NCBI GenBank assembly: GCA_964649415.1
Contig: CAZYSK010000008.1
Span: 67,771-131,770 of the forward strand
DNA: 64,000 nt
DNA from: CAZYSK01 sp964649415
GTDB lineage: Bacteria; Chloroflexota; Anaerolineae; B4-G1
Direction: 5' to 3'
The notes beneath the pieces were generated by a model. That model had not been told where the DNA came from and made no database searches. It saw only the letters and a list, made by a program, of their open reading frames with translations. Position 1 is the stretch's first letter; every line of letters starts with the position of its first letter. Shown piece after piece: positions 41,145 through 51,210 of this stretch. The position numbers and the translations under genes were made by a program.

Positions 41145-42431
41145 ATGGGGGTCTGTAAATGGCATGTTGATGACGTTTCAATGACATCTCAGAAACCCCC
41201 GACTATATCATCGAAGAGCCAGTTCACATCGCACGTGGCCGACGCCTACGAACATCTTTACGACTTGTTCTACTTGCGCGATCACCCGCTGGGGCAGCTA
41301 CTCGCCACAGATTCTCCAGACAAGAAACGGACCGCGCGAAAGCTGCATAACGTTCTCCGAGATCTCATCGATGAGCTAGATCCAGGTCCAGAGGCGCCCT
41401 CGTTTTCGCCCGAATGGCGACGGCATCGGTATATGGTATTGCGCTATCTGAGAGGGCTCACTCATCAGGCTGTGGCAGATCAATTCAAGATCAGTCTGCG
41501 CCAGTACTATCGCGTGCGGAAGGGCATTGTCGATGACGTCGCCAATATCCTGTGGGAACGCTACGTTGTCCAGCCCTCTGCGCGTGACGAAGGGGGAAAG
41601 CCGAGCGAGGATCAGACGTCGACCAGCCGAATAGAACTCCTCCGGCTAGAGGCAGCCCGACTGGCTCAGTTGGGTCGCTACGCTCGCATTAGCGACGTAG
41701 TGGAGGGGGTGCTTTCTCTCTTGCAGGGGTTGATGCGTCAGAGGGAGCTCCATGTGCAAGTCGATCTCCCCCCATCGTTACCGGCTGTCTCCGTCTCGCA
41801 GGAATTGCTGCGCCAGACGCTGGTAAGTGCATTTGGATATCTTGCCGAACAGTCAGAAGGGCGCGAAATCCGGCTGAGCGCGGAGGTCCGAAGAGCTACG
41901 GTGATTCTCTCTCTGAAGATGGAAGCGCCTGAAGCCATCCGTACCTCAGGGCAAGCACTCGGGGAGAAACGCCTCGCGGAGCTCAGTGAACTTGCGACTC
42001 TGGGCTGCTGTGGCGTCCGCCCCTTCGACGACAATGGGCACACGATCGGGCTTGATCTGCAGCTACCCATCGCACAGCGCACCGTGCTAGTCGTCGACGA
42101 CAACGAGGACGTGTTGCAGCTCTTCAGAGGGTATTTGACCACTCACGGGTATCACGTGGTCACGGCACAAACGACTCAGGACGCGATCGACAAAGCGCGC
42201 CAGCTTCGTCCCTATGCCATCACGCTTGACCTGATGATGCCGGAACATGACGGATGGGAGCTGTTGCAGACCCTCCTCGCACACCCTGAGACAAGTGACA
42301 TCCCTACCATCGTCTGTACCGTGCTGAAGCAAAGAGAGCTAGCAATCGCGCTGGGCGCAACCACCTATCTTGAGAAACCCGTCACGCAGCAGTCTCTGCT
42401 TTCGGCCCTACAGACACTAGAGGAGAGGTGA
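41145..42431 (+). CDS. HTH and response-receiver regulator (cassette 2)
   Basis: A 428-residue paralogue of the regulator at 1207, with an alpha-helical HTH-like N-terminus (THQAVADQFKISLRQYYR), a degenerate ATPase-like middle and a receiver with DD318-319, D362 (TLDLMMP) and K411. The ATG at 41181 is an alternative start; neither has a clear ribosome site. Its 3' end overlaps the convergent hybrid kinase by 50 bases, repeating the arrangement of cassette 1. It probably controls the sugar cluster at 26.7-40.8 kb (inference). Confidence 0.8.
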   Translation: MGVCKWHVDDVSMTSQKPPTISSKSQFTSHVADAYEHLYDLFYLRDHPLGQLLATDSPDKKRTARKLHNVLRDLIDELDPGPEAPSFSPEWRRHRYMVLRYLRGLTHQAVADQFKISLRQYYRVRKGIVDDVANILWERYVVQPSARDEGGKPSEDQTSTSRIELLRLEAARLAQLGRYARISDVVEGVLSLLQGLMRQRELHVQVDLPPSLPAVSVSQELLRQTLVSAFGYLAEQSEGREIRLSAEVRRATVILSLKMEAPEAIRTSGQALGEKRLAELSELATLGCCGVRPFDDNGHTIGLDLQLPIAQRTVLVVDDNEDVLQLFRGYLTTHGYHVVTAQTTQDAIDKARQLRPYAITLDLMMPEHDGWELLQTLLAHPETSDIPTIVCTVLKQRELAIALGATTYLEKPVTQQSLLSALQTLEER

Positions 42432-44628
42432 CGACCGCGTCCACCACAGCCCGTGCCCATTGCATCATTTCGGCCAGCATCAGCCCTTCAGGTTTGGTGA
42501 CCGTCAGGGCACCATGCAGGGATGCCTGGCCATCCAAGCCCTGCGCCGAGACGATAATGACAGGAATATCCTGCCACGCCGGTTCGGCTCGTAAGCGCTC
42601 TACAACCTGAAAACCATCCAGATCCGGCAACATGAGATCCAGCAGTATCAAGTCTGGTCGGTGCAGTTTCACCAAGTCGAGGCCCTCCTGACCACTATGG
42701 GCCCCGATCACCTTGTATCGCCGGACTGGATTATCCTCCAGCACGCGACTCACCAACCTCACGAAGTCCAGATCATCATCCACAATCAGCACAGTGTCCA
42801 CGTCCCGTCCAAAACGCTGGAGAGCGTCCCACAAAGTGCGCCCCGAAACTGGCTTGATCAGGTAGCCTTCCACACCTAGATGCTGATCCAAACGTTGGTC
42901 CCTGGGAAGAGGACACTGAATGATAGGCATGTATCTCAGCCCCCACTCCAACGCAGTGTGTGTGAGTTCGGAAAGCGATAGGTTGACGGAAGCTGAGTCC
43001 ACAAGCATCGCCCGAGGCAGCACCGTCCGAACTGTCTCCTGGGCTTGTTCCAGGTCGCATACCACCAGTGTCTCGCAATCACGCATATAGTTTGTCAGCA
43101 TCGTTGCTGCCGCCAGATTGCTGGTGACTGCCAGCAGAACAGGGCGTTCGTCAACCTTCTCAGGAACGGTACGCATCGTCTCCAATGAAGATCCGCCAAT
43201 GCGCTCAGCCAGGCCGGACTCGTCCATCGGTAGGCTGAAACTGAAAACGCTGCCCTCTCCAACCGTGCTCTGCACCCATATCTTGCCCCCGTGCACTTGC
43301 ACGAAGCGCTTGCTGATAGCTAGACCCAGTCCCACACCATCATGATGTCGCCTTATGCTTCCATCAGCCTGTCGGAACTCCTCGAAGATATTGGAGAGAT
43401 CGGCAGGTGAAATGCCTACGCCGGTATCTGCGACAGAAAAAACGATCTCCTCTTCCTCTCGGCGAACGCTGATGCTAATGACTCCGCGCTCGGTGAAGCG
43501 CGCAGCGTTGTTGAGCAGGTTAATCAGAACCTGCCGAATACGGGTGGGATCCACGCGAACCGGAGGTAAGCCCGGTTCAATCTCTACTTGTAGATCTAGC
43601 CCTCGCGCTTCTACCAGGCTACGCGCGGTTCTCGTCGCCTGACGCACAATGGTCGCAGGGTCGACTTCTTCCATCTGCATGCTCATTTGTGCCGCGTCAA
43701 TGCGGGCCAGGTCCAATACGTCGTTGACCAGATCCTGGAGGTGACGCGCATTGCGGTGTACGATGTTGAGATCACGCTGATAGCCCAGGGGAAGGCGTGC
43801 ACCATAGTACTCGGGCGATTCTGTCATCAGTTCAATGAAACCAAGGATTATGTTCAGAGGCGTCCGCAGTTCGTGGCTCACGGTCTGGGCGAACCGCTGC
43901 TTGAGCTCTCTGGCCTCCTCAGCCTGATCGCGGGCGAATTCCAGCATGCGATTCGCCCTTTCCAGTCTGTGGGTGGCCTCATCTAGCGCTTTCAGTGTCC
44001 TCCGCAACTCACCCGCCTTTTCGCGGGCCACTTCCTCACTACAGCGAGCGCGCTCGTAACCGCACTGGTACCATGCCAATGCAATGTGGAGGTTGCGGGC
44101 CGAAAGCCAAGAGGTGAAGGTGGACAAGACGATAACGCCAAGAAGCACTGTTGTCTCCGTTGAGAAGACGGACACTTCCTCCCTGAGGAGACCTGGGATT
44201 ACGGTCACCAGCCCTTCAATTGTCGCGATCGAAAACACAGCACGCTGTCCAAGCAGCGTACTGGCAAGGATTATCGGTACGACGAGGAGAACACTCAAGG
44301 CGGGTGACTCAAAACTACGCACATTGAGAATGGTCGCTCCCAAGATCCCCCAAACCAGGACGTGCCGTGCAACACGCGAATGGCGACGTATGGCTGACAA
44401 GCTGATGATGGAGACCAGGCCCAGAAGAGCCATGCTGATCCAGAAGCTAGGGCGAACCAAGTGATGAATAAACGGCGATAGGATAAATGGGATATAGGCA
44501 ATCGCTCCCGCTGCTGTCGCGATAACCCTCAACGAACTAGCCTGCAGGTCCGCGAGATCATCGAGAAATGCGGGGGTATTCTGTATAGCTTTGGCATCAT
44601 CCAGAGCAGAAACGCTGTTGACACTCAT
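42382..44628 (-). CDS. Membrane hybrid sensor histidine kinase (cassette 2)
   Basis: A 748-residue paralogue of the kinase at 2417: membrane helices (about 35-180), coiled coil, H-box TVSHELRTPLN (His252), DTGVGI (401), GLGL (433), a first receiver-like domain keeping Asp (D544, MLVDSAS) and a final receiver with DDD617-619, D664 (LLDLMLP) and K712. Unlike its sister, it retains the key phosphotransfer residues. GGAGAG precedes the ATG. Confidence 0.9.
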   Translation of the reverse strand: MSVNSVSALDDAKAIQNTPAFLDDLADLQASSLRVIATAAGAIAYIPFILSPFIHHLVRPSFWISMALLGLVSIISLSAIRRHSRVARHVLVWGILGATILNVRSFESPALSVLLVVPIILASTLLGQRAVFSIATIEGLVTVIPGLLREEVSVFSTETTVLLGVIVLSTFTSWLSARNLHIALAWYQCGYERARCSEEVAREKAGELRRTLKALDEATHRLERANRMLEFARDQAEEARELKQRFAQTVSHELRTPLNIILGFIELMTESPEYYGARLPLGYQRDLNIVHRNARHLQDLVNDVLDLARIDAAQMSMQMEEVDPATIVRQATRTARSLVEARGLDLQVEIEPGLPPVRVDPTRIRQVLINLLNNAARFTERGVISISVRREEEEIVFSVADTGVGISPADLSNIFEEFRQADGSIRRHHDGVGLGLAISKRFVQVHGGKIWVQSTVGEGSVFSFSLPMDESGLAERIGGSSLETMRTVPEKVDERPVLLAVTSNLAAATMLTNYMRDCETLVVCDLEQAQETVRTVLPRAMLVDSASVNLSLSELTHTALEWGLRYMPIIQCPLPRDQRLDQHLGVEGYLIKPVSGRTLWDALQRFGRDVDTVLIVDDDLDFVRLVSRVLEDNPVRRYKVIGAHSGQEGLDLVKLHRPDLILLDLMLPDLDGFQVVERLRAEPAWQDIPVIIVSAQGLDGQASLHGALTVTKPEGLMLAEMMQWARAVVDAVVTSPLVSVGPKAETAA

Positions 44629-45300
44629 TTTCTCTCCACCAATAAGGCGATCACATCATAGTCCCGCAACGCCAGGCGACGTGTCGTGGTATCGCATTGG
44701 GAGACCAAATCACCAGCCTGAAAGTTCGGAAAGGACCACACACCATCATCCCTACAAAGGCGCCATTCCGATAGCGCGCTATAGGCGAGCAAAAGTTTAC
44801 CACCAAGCGGACAAACACGCCAGCAAATCGACGCGTTGTCCAACAACACCTCACGGGCTCAAGTAGCCCGTCGAGCTAGCTCCTTCGACGGGACAGCCAG
44901 TCGGTCGTCTAGGAAGGACTGGACACCAGATGACGGAACTTGAGACGCGGCTCGCGCAGCACCGCAGCCATGGGGAATCGCTGTGGACTCACCGCAATGC
45001 CTATGAGCCAGGACGTTGGGGGACAGAAGAGGAACTGAAGCAGCAGGGCTTCGCGAAGATCAGTCACAAGAGCGCGGAGCGCACGCGCGCCCGCCCTCGT
45101 CTCCCAGCTCATACCTACCCCCCGCGGGCGATGCGGGATGGGAACCTCAGGCAGTGTTACGACCGGCAATGATCCAATGAGCCGCGGACAACGACGATGC
45201 GAAGAGCCATCTCACCGACGATACACGCGTGGTGATCGTTGTTCTGGAGGCGTTCGCCAAGTCGTGACTCGCGCCAAAGGCTCAGCAGCAGTAGACCAGG
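44629..45300. other. Non-coding stretch with dispersed hairpin repeat copy
   Basis: The 44749-44777 segment repeats the TCCCTACAAAG-plus-CGCCATTCCGAT hairpin found before glgP (5823-5840). Near 44853-44901 there are two further short inverted repeats (ACGGGCT-AGCCCGT and CCCGTCGA-TCGACGGG). Apart from a doubtful 80-codon frame at 44930, no gene is seen. Confidence 0.55.
44930..45172 (+). CDS. Doubtful 80-residue hypothetical protein
   Basis: An open frame from ATG to stop with Arg/Glu-rich, non-hydrophobic content (MTELETRLAQHRSHGESLW). AGGA lies about 12 bases upstream, a poor distance. No family or promoter supports it; it may be chance. Listed because this 672-base spacer has nothing else. 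Confidence 0.2.
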   Translation: MTELETRLAQHRSHGESLWTHRNAYEPGRWGTEEELKQQGFAKISHKSAERTRARPRLPAHTYPPRAMRDGNLRQCYDRQ

Positions 45301-45954
45301 CTACTTCTGCCCGTACACGTTCCGGGCGAAGTACTGCATAGCGTCGATGTCTTCCTTGGAAATCAGATGGGGCGTGCCGATGCTCAAGGCCATGACGTAT
45401 ATGTGCGCCGTCTTCTCCACCACGTGGCATATCTTGAACGCATCGTGCAGGTCCCTGCCGACCGCCAGTGCCCCGTGATTGGGCAGAATCACCGCGTTCC
45501 GTTCTCCCAGAGCCTGCACGACATTTCGCGCCAGTTCCGGAGTGCCGGGCAGAGCGTACTCGCAGCAGATGATCTTGTCCCCCACGATCTGGACAAAATC
45601 CTCGCTGATCCCCGGCAACTCCATCAAGTTGACACCCAGAACACTCGAATACAGAGAGTGCGTGTGGATGACCGCGTTGACGTCCTCCCGGGCGTTGTAG
45701 ACAGTGACGTGCATCACCTTCTCAATCGAGGGCTTACGGTCGCCGTCGACCACCTCGACCTGATCGTTGAGCACCACGATGTCCTCTTCGCCGATGTCCT
45801 CGTAGTCGATTCCGCTGGGGCTGATATACACCAGACCGGTCTCGCTATCTCGCACGCTGATATTTCCCCAGGTGCCCACGGTGAGACCCTGCCGCACCAT
45901 CCGCAACCCAGCATCGACAACCGCCTGTTTCAGTTCATTCTTGATACCCTGCAT
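45301..45954 (-). CDS. Class II aldolase (FucA/AraD-type)
   Basis: A 217-residue zinc aldolase or epimerase of the fuculose-phosphate aldolase/ribulose-phosphate 4-epimerase family. Ligands are in IHTHSLYSS and LPNHGALAVG; the catalytic Glu position is PSIEKVMH. It would cleave a phosphorylated ketose into a triose phosphate (DHAP if FucA-like) and an aldehyde. It lies 15 bases downstream of the FGGY kinase gene, suggesting kinase then aldolase as the pathway order. Confidence 0.9.
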   Translation of the reverse strand: MQGIKNELKQAVVDAGLRMVRQGLTVGTWGNISVRDSETGLVYISPSGIDYEDIGEEDIVVLNDQVEVVDGDRKPSIEKVMHVTVYNAREDVNAVIHTHSLYSSVLGVNLMELPGISEDFVQIVGDKIICCEYALPGTPELARNVVQALGERNAVILPNHGALAVGRDLHDAFKICHVVEKTAHIYVMALSIGTPHLISKEDIDAMQYFARNVYGQK

Positions 45955-45969
45955 GACTCTTAGTGACCT

Positions 45970-47490
45970 TTACTCCTCTATGGAGGCAGAACGCCTGAAG
46001 GTGCCTGCCAACTGCTCATACAACTCTAGGAAAATGGCGTACTGCCTCTCGTATGTCTCGACACCCGTTTCACACACCACCCGCCTATCCGTGGTGACCA
46101 TGTTTGATACGGCTTCCTCATAGGAGGAATAGAGCCCCAATGCCTTGCCGCAGAGCAGGGCATTGCCCAGGTTAGCCGTATCCGGTACACTCACGGTGAC
46201 GACCGGCTTTCTCAAGATCTTGCTAAGCACATCCAACCACACCGGGCTCTTCAGCCCCCCACCCACCGCCCTGACCTCGTTGATGGTGATGCCCAGGGAC
46301 TCCACCGTCTCGATGTTGTTCCGCAGGGCGAAGGAAACCCCCTCCATGATCGCCTTGATGAAGTGCGCCTTCTCGGTGGAGAGGTTTATGCCGTAAAACA
46401 CCCCCCGGGCAAAGGGGTCCCAGTAGGGGGTGCGCTCACCATTCAGATAGGGCAAAAAGATCAACCCACCCGACCCGTCGGGAACCGCCTCAACAGCCTG
46501 GTTGTACTGCTCGAAGACGTCCCCGGAGCCACCATCGCCCTGCCCCTTGTCGAACGCGTCCTTGAACCAGTTCAGGGATTCCCCGGCCGTCTGGGTGATC
46601 CCCAAGGTAACCCACTTGTCCCGCAGGCAGTAATGCCAGCACAGGGTCCGGTTCTGCGGATCCACCAGGGGCTTGTCTGAGCAAACGGTGATCACTCCGG
46701 CCGTGCCGATGATCAGGGTCACCTGTCCGGGCTTGACCATGCCTGCCCCGAGGGCGGACGCCGAGTTGTCGGAACTGCCATTCACCACGGGTGTGCCAGC
46801 CTTGATACCTGTCAACTCGGAGGCCTCCGGCGTCACCCGCCCGATGATCTCGTCCGAGGGAAGCACGTCGGGGAACAGAGTCCGGGGGAAGCCGAAGAAA
46901 TCGAACAGGCGATCGGACCAGGCTCGCTTCGCCACGTCGAACAACAGCGTGCCGCTCGCCTCCGCATAGTCCGTGACCATCTCCCCGGTGAGCCTGTACT
47001 TGACGAAGTCCTTGGCGACCAGCACACGCGACACCCTGCTCCACACGTCCGGCTGATGCTCCTGGACCCAACGCACCTGCGGAGCCGTGTACGTGGTCGT
47101 CGCGAGGTTGCGGCTCTCCTGGAAGACCAAGCTTCTGGCGTCTTCACTCTGATTGATGCGGTCAACGATGTCGCTCGAGCGCTGATCCATCCACGTGATA
47201 GCCGGGCGCAAGACCTGGTTCTCCTTATCCAGATAGACCTGAGTATGCATCTGTCCGCACATGCCGATACCCACGATCTGATCGAAGTCGGCAGAACACG
47301 CGGCCTTGAGCCGCTGGCACGCAGCGATGAAGCCTGTCCACCAGGCCTCCGGATCCTGCTCCGCGTACCCAGGTTGAGGTGAGAGAATCGGGTACTCGCA
47401 GTACTCGGAGCCCACCAGCCGCCCCGCCTCGCTCAGCAGGGTGACCTTCAAACCGGTTGTGCCCAGATCAATACCCAGGACCGTGTTCAT
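45970..47490 (-). CDS. FGGY-family sugar kinase (xylulokinase-like)
   Basis: A 506-residue kinase. The ATG at 47490 is chosen for its GGAGG site; the frame is open to 47565. GIDLGTTGLKV is the phosphate-binding loop, GQMHTQVYLD the sugar-binding segment as in xylulokinases, NGSSDNSASALGAG the catalytic Asp and GGGLKSPVW the C-terminal adenosine motif. Its start overlaps the permease stop by 4 bases. Substrate could be xylulose, another ketopentose or an AI-2-like compound. Confidence 0.92.
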   Translation of the reverse strand: MNTVLGIDLGTTGLKVTLLSEAGRLVGSEYCEYPILSPQPGYAEQDPEAWWTGFIAACQRLKAACSADFDQIVGIGMCGQMHTQVYLDKENQVLRPAITWMDQRSSDIVDRINQSEDARSLVFQESRNLATTTYTAPQVRWVQEHQPDVWSRVSRVLVAKDFVKYRLTGEMVTDYAEASGTLLFDVAKRAWSDRLFDFFGFPRTLFPDVLPSDEIIGRVTPEASELTGIKAGTPVVNGSSDNSASALGAGMVKPGQVTLIIGTAGVITVCSDKPLVDPQNRTLCWHYCLRDKWVTLGITQTAGESLNWFKDAFDKGQGDGGSGDVFEQYNQAVEAVPDGSGGLIFLPYLNGERTPYWDPFARGVFYGINLSTEKAHFIKAIMEGVSFALRNNIETVESLGITINEVRAVGGGLKSPVWLDVLSKILRKPVVTVSVPDTANLGNALLCGKALGLYSSYEEAVSNMVTTDRRVVCETGVETYERQYAIFLELYEQLAGTFRRSASIEE

Positions 47491-48470
47491 GTCGTCTGCC
47501 TCCTGCGCTGATACTGGTCGGTCAGGTAGTTCACCACCATCACGAGTATGATGATCATACCCCATATGGCGATGGTCAAGAAGTTGCTGACTCCGATGAG
47601 GTTGAGCCCACTCGAGACCATTTGTAGAATGATCAGCGCGATCACGAGGCCGGAGACTCTTCCGAAGCCGCCGGATGCGCTGGTGCCCCCGAGCACGGAG
47701 GCCAGGACCGTCATCAACAGGTAGGACTCGCCGTAGTCCGCCTTAGCCGAGTTGAAGCGGGATATCATGACGATGGCCGCGATTCCGGCGTATACCCCCG
47801 AGAGCAAATAGGTCTTGATCAAGACAGCCGGATTGTTCACCCCGGCGAAGAAACACGCCGTGGGATTGGAACCCAGCATGTGGATGTTCACGCCTGTGGG
47901 CGTCCGATTCAGGATCAGCGCCATGAGGGCAGCACACGCGATGAAGACAATCATCGGCATGGGGATACCTAGCACCAGGCCATTCCCGACGAAGCGGACC
48001 GGGTCGGGCAAACCGGAGATGACGTATCCCTTGGTCAAGACGATGGCCAGGCCGTTGACCAGGATCATCGTGCCCAGCGTCGCTAGAATCGGGGAGATAT
48101 CCACTGTGGCGACCAGAAAGCCGTTCAACAGACCGATGAGGGCGGAGACCAGCAGCCCGGCGCAGATCGCAAGCACGATAACGCCCCACGACACGCCCCC
48201 GCCCGCCTCAGGGTTCATGTAATAGGTCAGGATCATGGCCGTGATGATGCCAGACAGATTCGCCGACGCGATGATCGAGAGGTTGATCCCCCCGGTGAGC
48301 ATGGTCACCATCATGGCCAGGGAGAGCAGCCCCAGTTCGGGCAATTGGAAGGCCATAGACTGGAAATTGTCGATCTGAACGAAGTGAGTGCCGTTCAGAA
48401 TCCACATCAACAGAAATGCGCCCACCATGGCCAGGATCAGGATAACCGTCTCTGAGTGTCTACGATACAA
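47487..48470 (-). CDS. Ribose/AI-2-type ABC permease 1
   Basis: A 327-residue RbsC/LsrC-type permease with about ten helices (MLTGGINLSIIASANLSGIITAM; GTSASGGFGRVSGLVIAL). It starts with TTG at 48470, supported by GGAGGT 7 bases upstream. Its stop overlaps the kinase start. Partner of the permease at 48549. Confidence 0.93.
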   Translation of the reverse strand: MYRRHSETVILILAMVGAFLLMWILNGTHFVQIDNFQSMAFQLPELGLLSLAMMVTMLTGGINLSIIASANLSGIITAMILTYYMNPEAGGGVSWGVIVLAICAGLLVSALIGLLNGFLVATVDISPILATLGTMILVNGLAIVLTKGYVISGLPDPVRFVGNGLVLGIPMPMIVFIACAALMALILNRTPTGVNIHMLGSNPTACFFAGVNNPAVLIKTYLLSGVYAGIAAIVMISRFNSAKADYGESYLLMTVLASVLGGTSASGGFGRVSGLVIALIILQMVSSGLNLIGVSNFLTIAIWGMIIILVMVVNYLTDQYQRRRQTT

Positions 48471-48511
48471 CGCTCTACCTCCAGTTCAGTTCTAGCTACG
48501 GTCTGCCGCCA

Positions 48512-48532
48512 CGGACGCACGACCAATGTCCG
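48512..48532. repeat. Solo copy of the 21-nt CGGACGCACG..CGTCCG repeat
   Basis: A single unit (one base different from the tandem array at 11691-11797) in the 78-base spacer between the two permease genes. Confidence 0.6.
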
Positions 48533-48548
48533 CCCGCACTGTCCACGC

Positions 48549-49544
48549 TCACTCAACCTCCACGGCGATCGCCCTGCGCTCTTTGCTCTTGCGCCGATAG
48601 GCGCTGAAGCCCACGCTGACGATAATGACCAGGCCGATGAAGACATTGTACCAAAACGAGGGCACCCGCATCAGGGTCAGGCCATTGCTCAGGATGGCGA
48701 TCAGAGCGACCCCAAGCAGGGTACCAAAGAGCGTCCCGGTGCCGCCGGCCAAGCTGGCCCCTCCCAATACGACGGCGGCGATGACGTCGAGTTCCTTACC
48801 CACCATCGAGTTAGGCGCCATGGTTTGCACGAGGAGGACCTGAACCACGCCACCGATACCGGCCATCAGGCCCATGAAGCAGTAGACAAACACGTGCAGG
48901 AAGAACAGGTTGAAGCCCGCCCGCCTGGCCGAGGCCACGTTTCCCCCCATCGCATACAGGCCCCGCCCGAGAAGCGTGTAGCGGAGAAGCACCCACGCCA
49001 GGGCGACGATCACGAACCAGATCACTGTGACGAGGGACAGTCCATATCCGACGCCCTCCCCGCTGGACAGGGTGAAGACCTTGATGTCCGAGAACGAGCG
49101 GAACCAGTCGGGAAGCGCGTAGATCCATTTTCCACCCGAGACGACCGTCAGCAGGCCATAGTACACATTGAGCGTGGCGATCGTCGTGATGATACTGGGG
49201 ATATTGAAGAAATAGATCACGACGGCGTTGATCAGCCCCAGCGCAATCCCTATCACGCTGGCGATCAGAAAGGCTGTCAGCATATTGCCACCGTAATTAA
49301 TCGAGATCACCGTCATCGCGTAGGCAGCGACGGTCGCCACAGCGGTGAACGAGATGTCAATCCCTCCCGAGATCAGGACAATCAAGACGCCGACGGCGAA
49401 GATGCCCATCATCGAATAGCTCCTCAGGAGATCGAACAGATTCTCCAGGGTCAGGAAGGATGGGTTCACGGATGTGATAATCGCAGAAAACAGGATAATC
49501 GCCAACAAGACGTATGTCTCATGGCGTGCCAGCAACTTCTTCAT
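48549..49544 (-). CDS. Ribose/AI-2-type ABC permease 2
   Basis: A 331-residue permease of the same family (LISGGIDISFTAVATVAAYAM; VVLGGASLAGGTGTLFGTLLG). AAAGGA precedes the ATG. Two different permeases in one operon are typical of Lsr and some rhamnose systems; many ribose systems use one. Confidence 0.93.
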   Translation of the reverse strand: MKKLLARHETYVLLAIILFSAIITSVNPSFLTLENLFDLLRSYSMMGIFAVGVLIVLISGGIDISFTAVATVAAYAMTVISINYGGNMLTAFLIASVIGIALGLINAVVIYFFNIPSIITTIATLNVYYGLLTVVSGGKWIYALPDWFRSFSDIKVFTLSSGEGVGYGLSLVTVIWFVIVALAWVLLRYTLLGRGLYAMGGNVASARRAGFNLFFLHVFVYCFMGLMAGIGGVVQVLLVQTMAPNSMVGKELDVIAAVVLGGASLAGGTGTLFGTLLGVALIAILSNGLTLMRVPSFWYNVFIGLVIIVSVGFSAYRRKSKERRAIAVEVE

Positions 49545-49556
49545 ACCCCACGTCCT

Positions 49557-51053
49557 TTAGCCTGCCGCGTACACGCAGGTCTGGATTTCGTCCTCTGCAA
49601 CCTGGGCCACATCGAACTCAGCGACAAACCTCCCCTTGCGCATCACGATGATCCGGTTGCAGTTGTGGAACACCTCGGGAACCTCGTCCGAGATGACAAT
49701 GATGCCAATTCCCTGTCTCGCCAGGTCTCTGATCGAGTCGTGGATCGCACGCTTGGCCGCGACGTCGATGCCCACCGTCGGCCCATCGAGGATCAGCACC
49801 TGCGGCTCGGTGGCGATCCACTTGGCCAGCACGACGCGCTGCTGATTACCGCCGGAGAGCGTCTGCACCGGCGCGTCGACTGAGGGGATCTTGATGGAGA
49901 GTTGCTCCACCCAGTTGTTGATACTCCTCCGCACCTGACGACGATCAATCAGCCCGAAGCCATTCAGCAGCTTGCGGAGGACCGTGAGGACGGTGTTCTT
50001 GCCGACCGATTGCTCCATCACCAGACCCTGCATCAACCGGTCCTCGGGCACGTAGCCGATACCCAATCGCATGGCCTGCTGCACGGAGCCTATTCTCACC
50101 GGCCTATCCTGCAACAGGATCTCGCCGGAGTCAGCCGGGTTCACCCCAAACAGAGAAAGGGCCAGCTCCGTACGCCCCGAACCCAGAAGCCCGGTGATGC
50201 CCAGAATCTCACCGCGATGAAGCTCGAAACTGACGTCCTTGAAGTTGCCGCGCTTGGAAAGGTTCCGCACCTCGAGCAAGACTTCTCCATCCTGTTCCTG
50301 CAGAGTATACTCGGTGTACTCGACCTTCTTGCCCGTCATCAACAGCGTGAGCTTCTCGTCATCCAGATCCTGGGCAGGGAAGACGCCCAGCATATGGCCG
50401 TCGCGCAGAATGCTCACGCGCTCAGCGATCTGGAGCACCTCATCGAGCTTGTGACTGACGAACAGCGTGGCGATTCCCTTGGATTGCAGGTCTTTGACCA
50501 CCGCGAAGAGCGCATCTACCTCCTTCCTGGTCAAGGAGGCGGTCGGCTCGTCCATGATGACCAATCGAACATCACGGGTCAAGGCCCTGCATATGGCAAC
50601 CAGTTGCTGGTCGGCGATGGAGATGTCACCTACCAGTACGTCGAGGGGTATGTCCACCCCAATCCGCGCCATAGCCCTTTGGGCAATATCCTGAATGTCC
50701 TTCCAGTTGATGAAGCGCTTTCCCTCGCCAATGATCTGGCTAAGGGATATGTTCTCCGCTACTGTCAGGTTTGGGAAGAGAGATAAGTCCTGATAGATGA
50801 CCTCGATCCCCTTACGGATGGAGTCAATGGCCTGGTAGGCATAGAAATGCTCGCCATCAACCTCGATATAGGAGCCGTCATCCGGCTTGACCGCCCCAGA
50901 GATGATCTTAATCAGGGTAGACTTGCCAGAGCCGTTCTCCCCGACCAGGCAATGGATCTCCCCCTTGCTGATCTCAAAATCGACCGAATCAAGCGCCTGT
51001 ACGCCCACGTAGCGCTTGCTGATGTTCTTCATAGAAAGGAATGCTTCCGCCAT
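49557..51053 (-). CDS. Ribose/AI-2-type ABC ATPase (two nucleotide-binding domains)
   Basis: A 498-residue RbsA/LsrA-type ATPase. The first domain has the Walker A loop VGENGSGKST; the second has the altered loop GLLGSGRTEL typical of these proteins, then LSGGNQQRVVLAKW and the Walker B LILDGPT. The ATG at 51053 follows a GGTGGG site; the longer frame to 51155 crosses an intergenic repeat and is rejected. It powers the two permeases. Confidence 0.94.
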   Translation of the reverse strand: MAEAFLSMKNISKRYVGVQALDSVDFEISKGEIHCLVGENGSGKSTLIKIISGAVKPDDGSYIEVDGEHFYAYQAIDSIRKGIEVIYQDLSLFPNLTVAENISLSQIIGEGKRFINWKDIQDIAQRAMARIGVDIPLDVLVGDISIADQQLVAICRALTRDVRLVIMDEPTASLTRKEVDALFAVVKDLQSKGIATLFVSHKLDEVLQIAERVSILRDGHMLGVFPAQDLDDEKLTLLMTGKKVEYTEYTLQEQDGEVLLEVRNLSKRGNFKDVSFELHRGEILGITGLLGSGRTELALSLFGVNPADSGEILLQDRPVRIGSVQQAMRLGIGYVPEDRLMQGLVMEQSVGKNTVLTVLRKLLNGFGLIDRRQVRRSINNWVEQLSIKIPSVDAPVQTLSGGNQQRVVLAKWIATEPQVLILDGPTVGIDVAAKRAIHDSIRDLARQGIGIIVISDEVPEVFHNCNRIIVMRKGRFVAEFDVAQVAEDEIQTCVYAAG

Positions 51054-51119
51054 ACTCGCACCCACCGTTAGGTCTTGATGGTCCTTGTCCCGCTGCTTCC
51101 CTCGGACCGCTGGACGCAG

Positions 51120-51137
51120 CCGACCGCCTGCGGTCGG
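51120..51137. repeat. Dispersed palindrome CCGACCG..CGGTCGG, copy 2
   Basis: Same hairpin as 8145-8162 with one base changed in the loop. It lies between the binding-protein terminator and the ATPase start. Confidence 0.5.
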
Positions 51138-51210
51138 AATCAACGCCCGCGACACCTGGCTGCTTCACCTGGCCCACCGTTTGGCCCTCAGAACCGGGCA
51201 CCAGGTGAGA

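Noticed and set aside
48456..49883. 475-codon plus-strand open frame
   Set aside because: Antisense to the permease and ATPase genes; His/Asp/Gln-rich composition typical of shadow frames.
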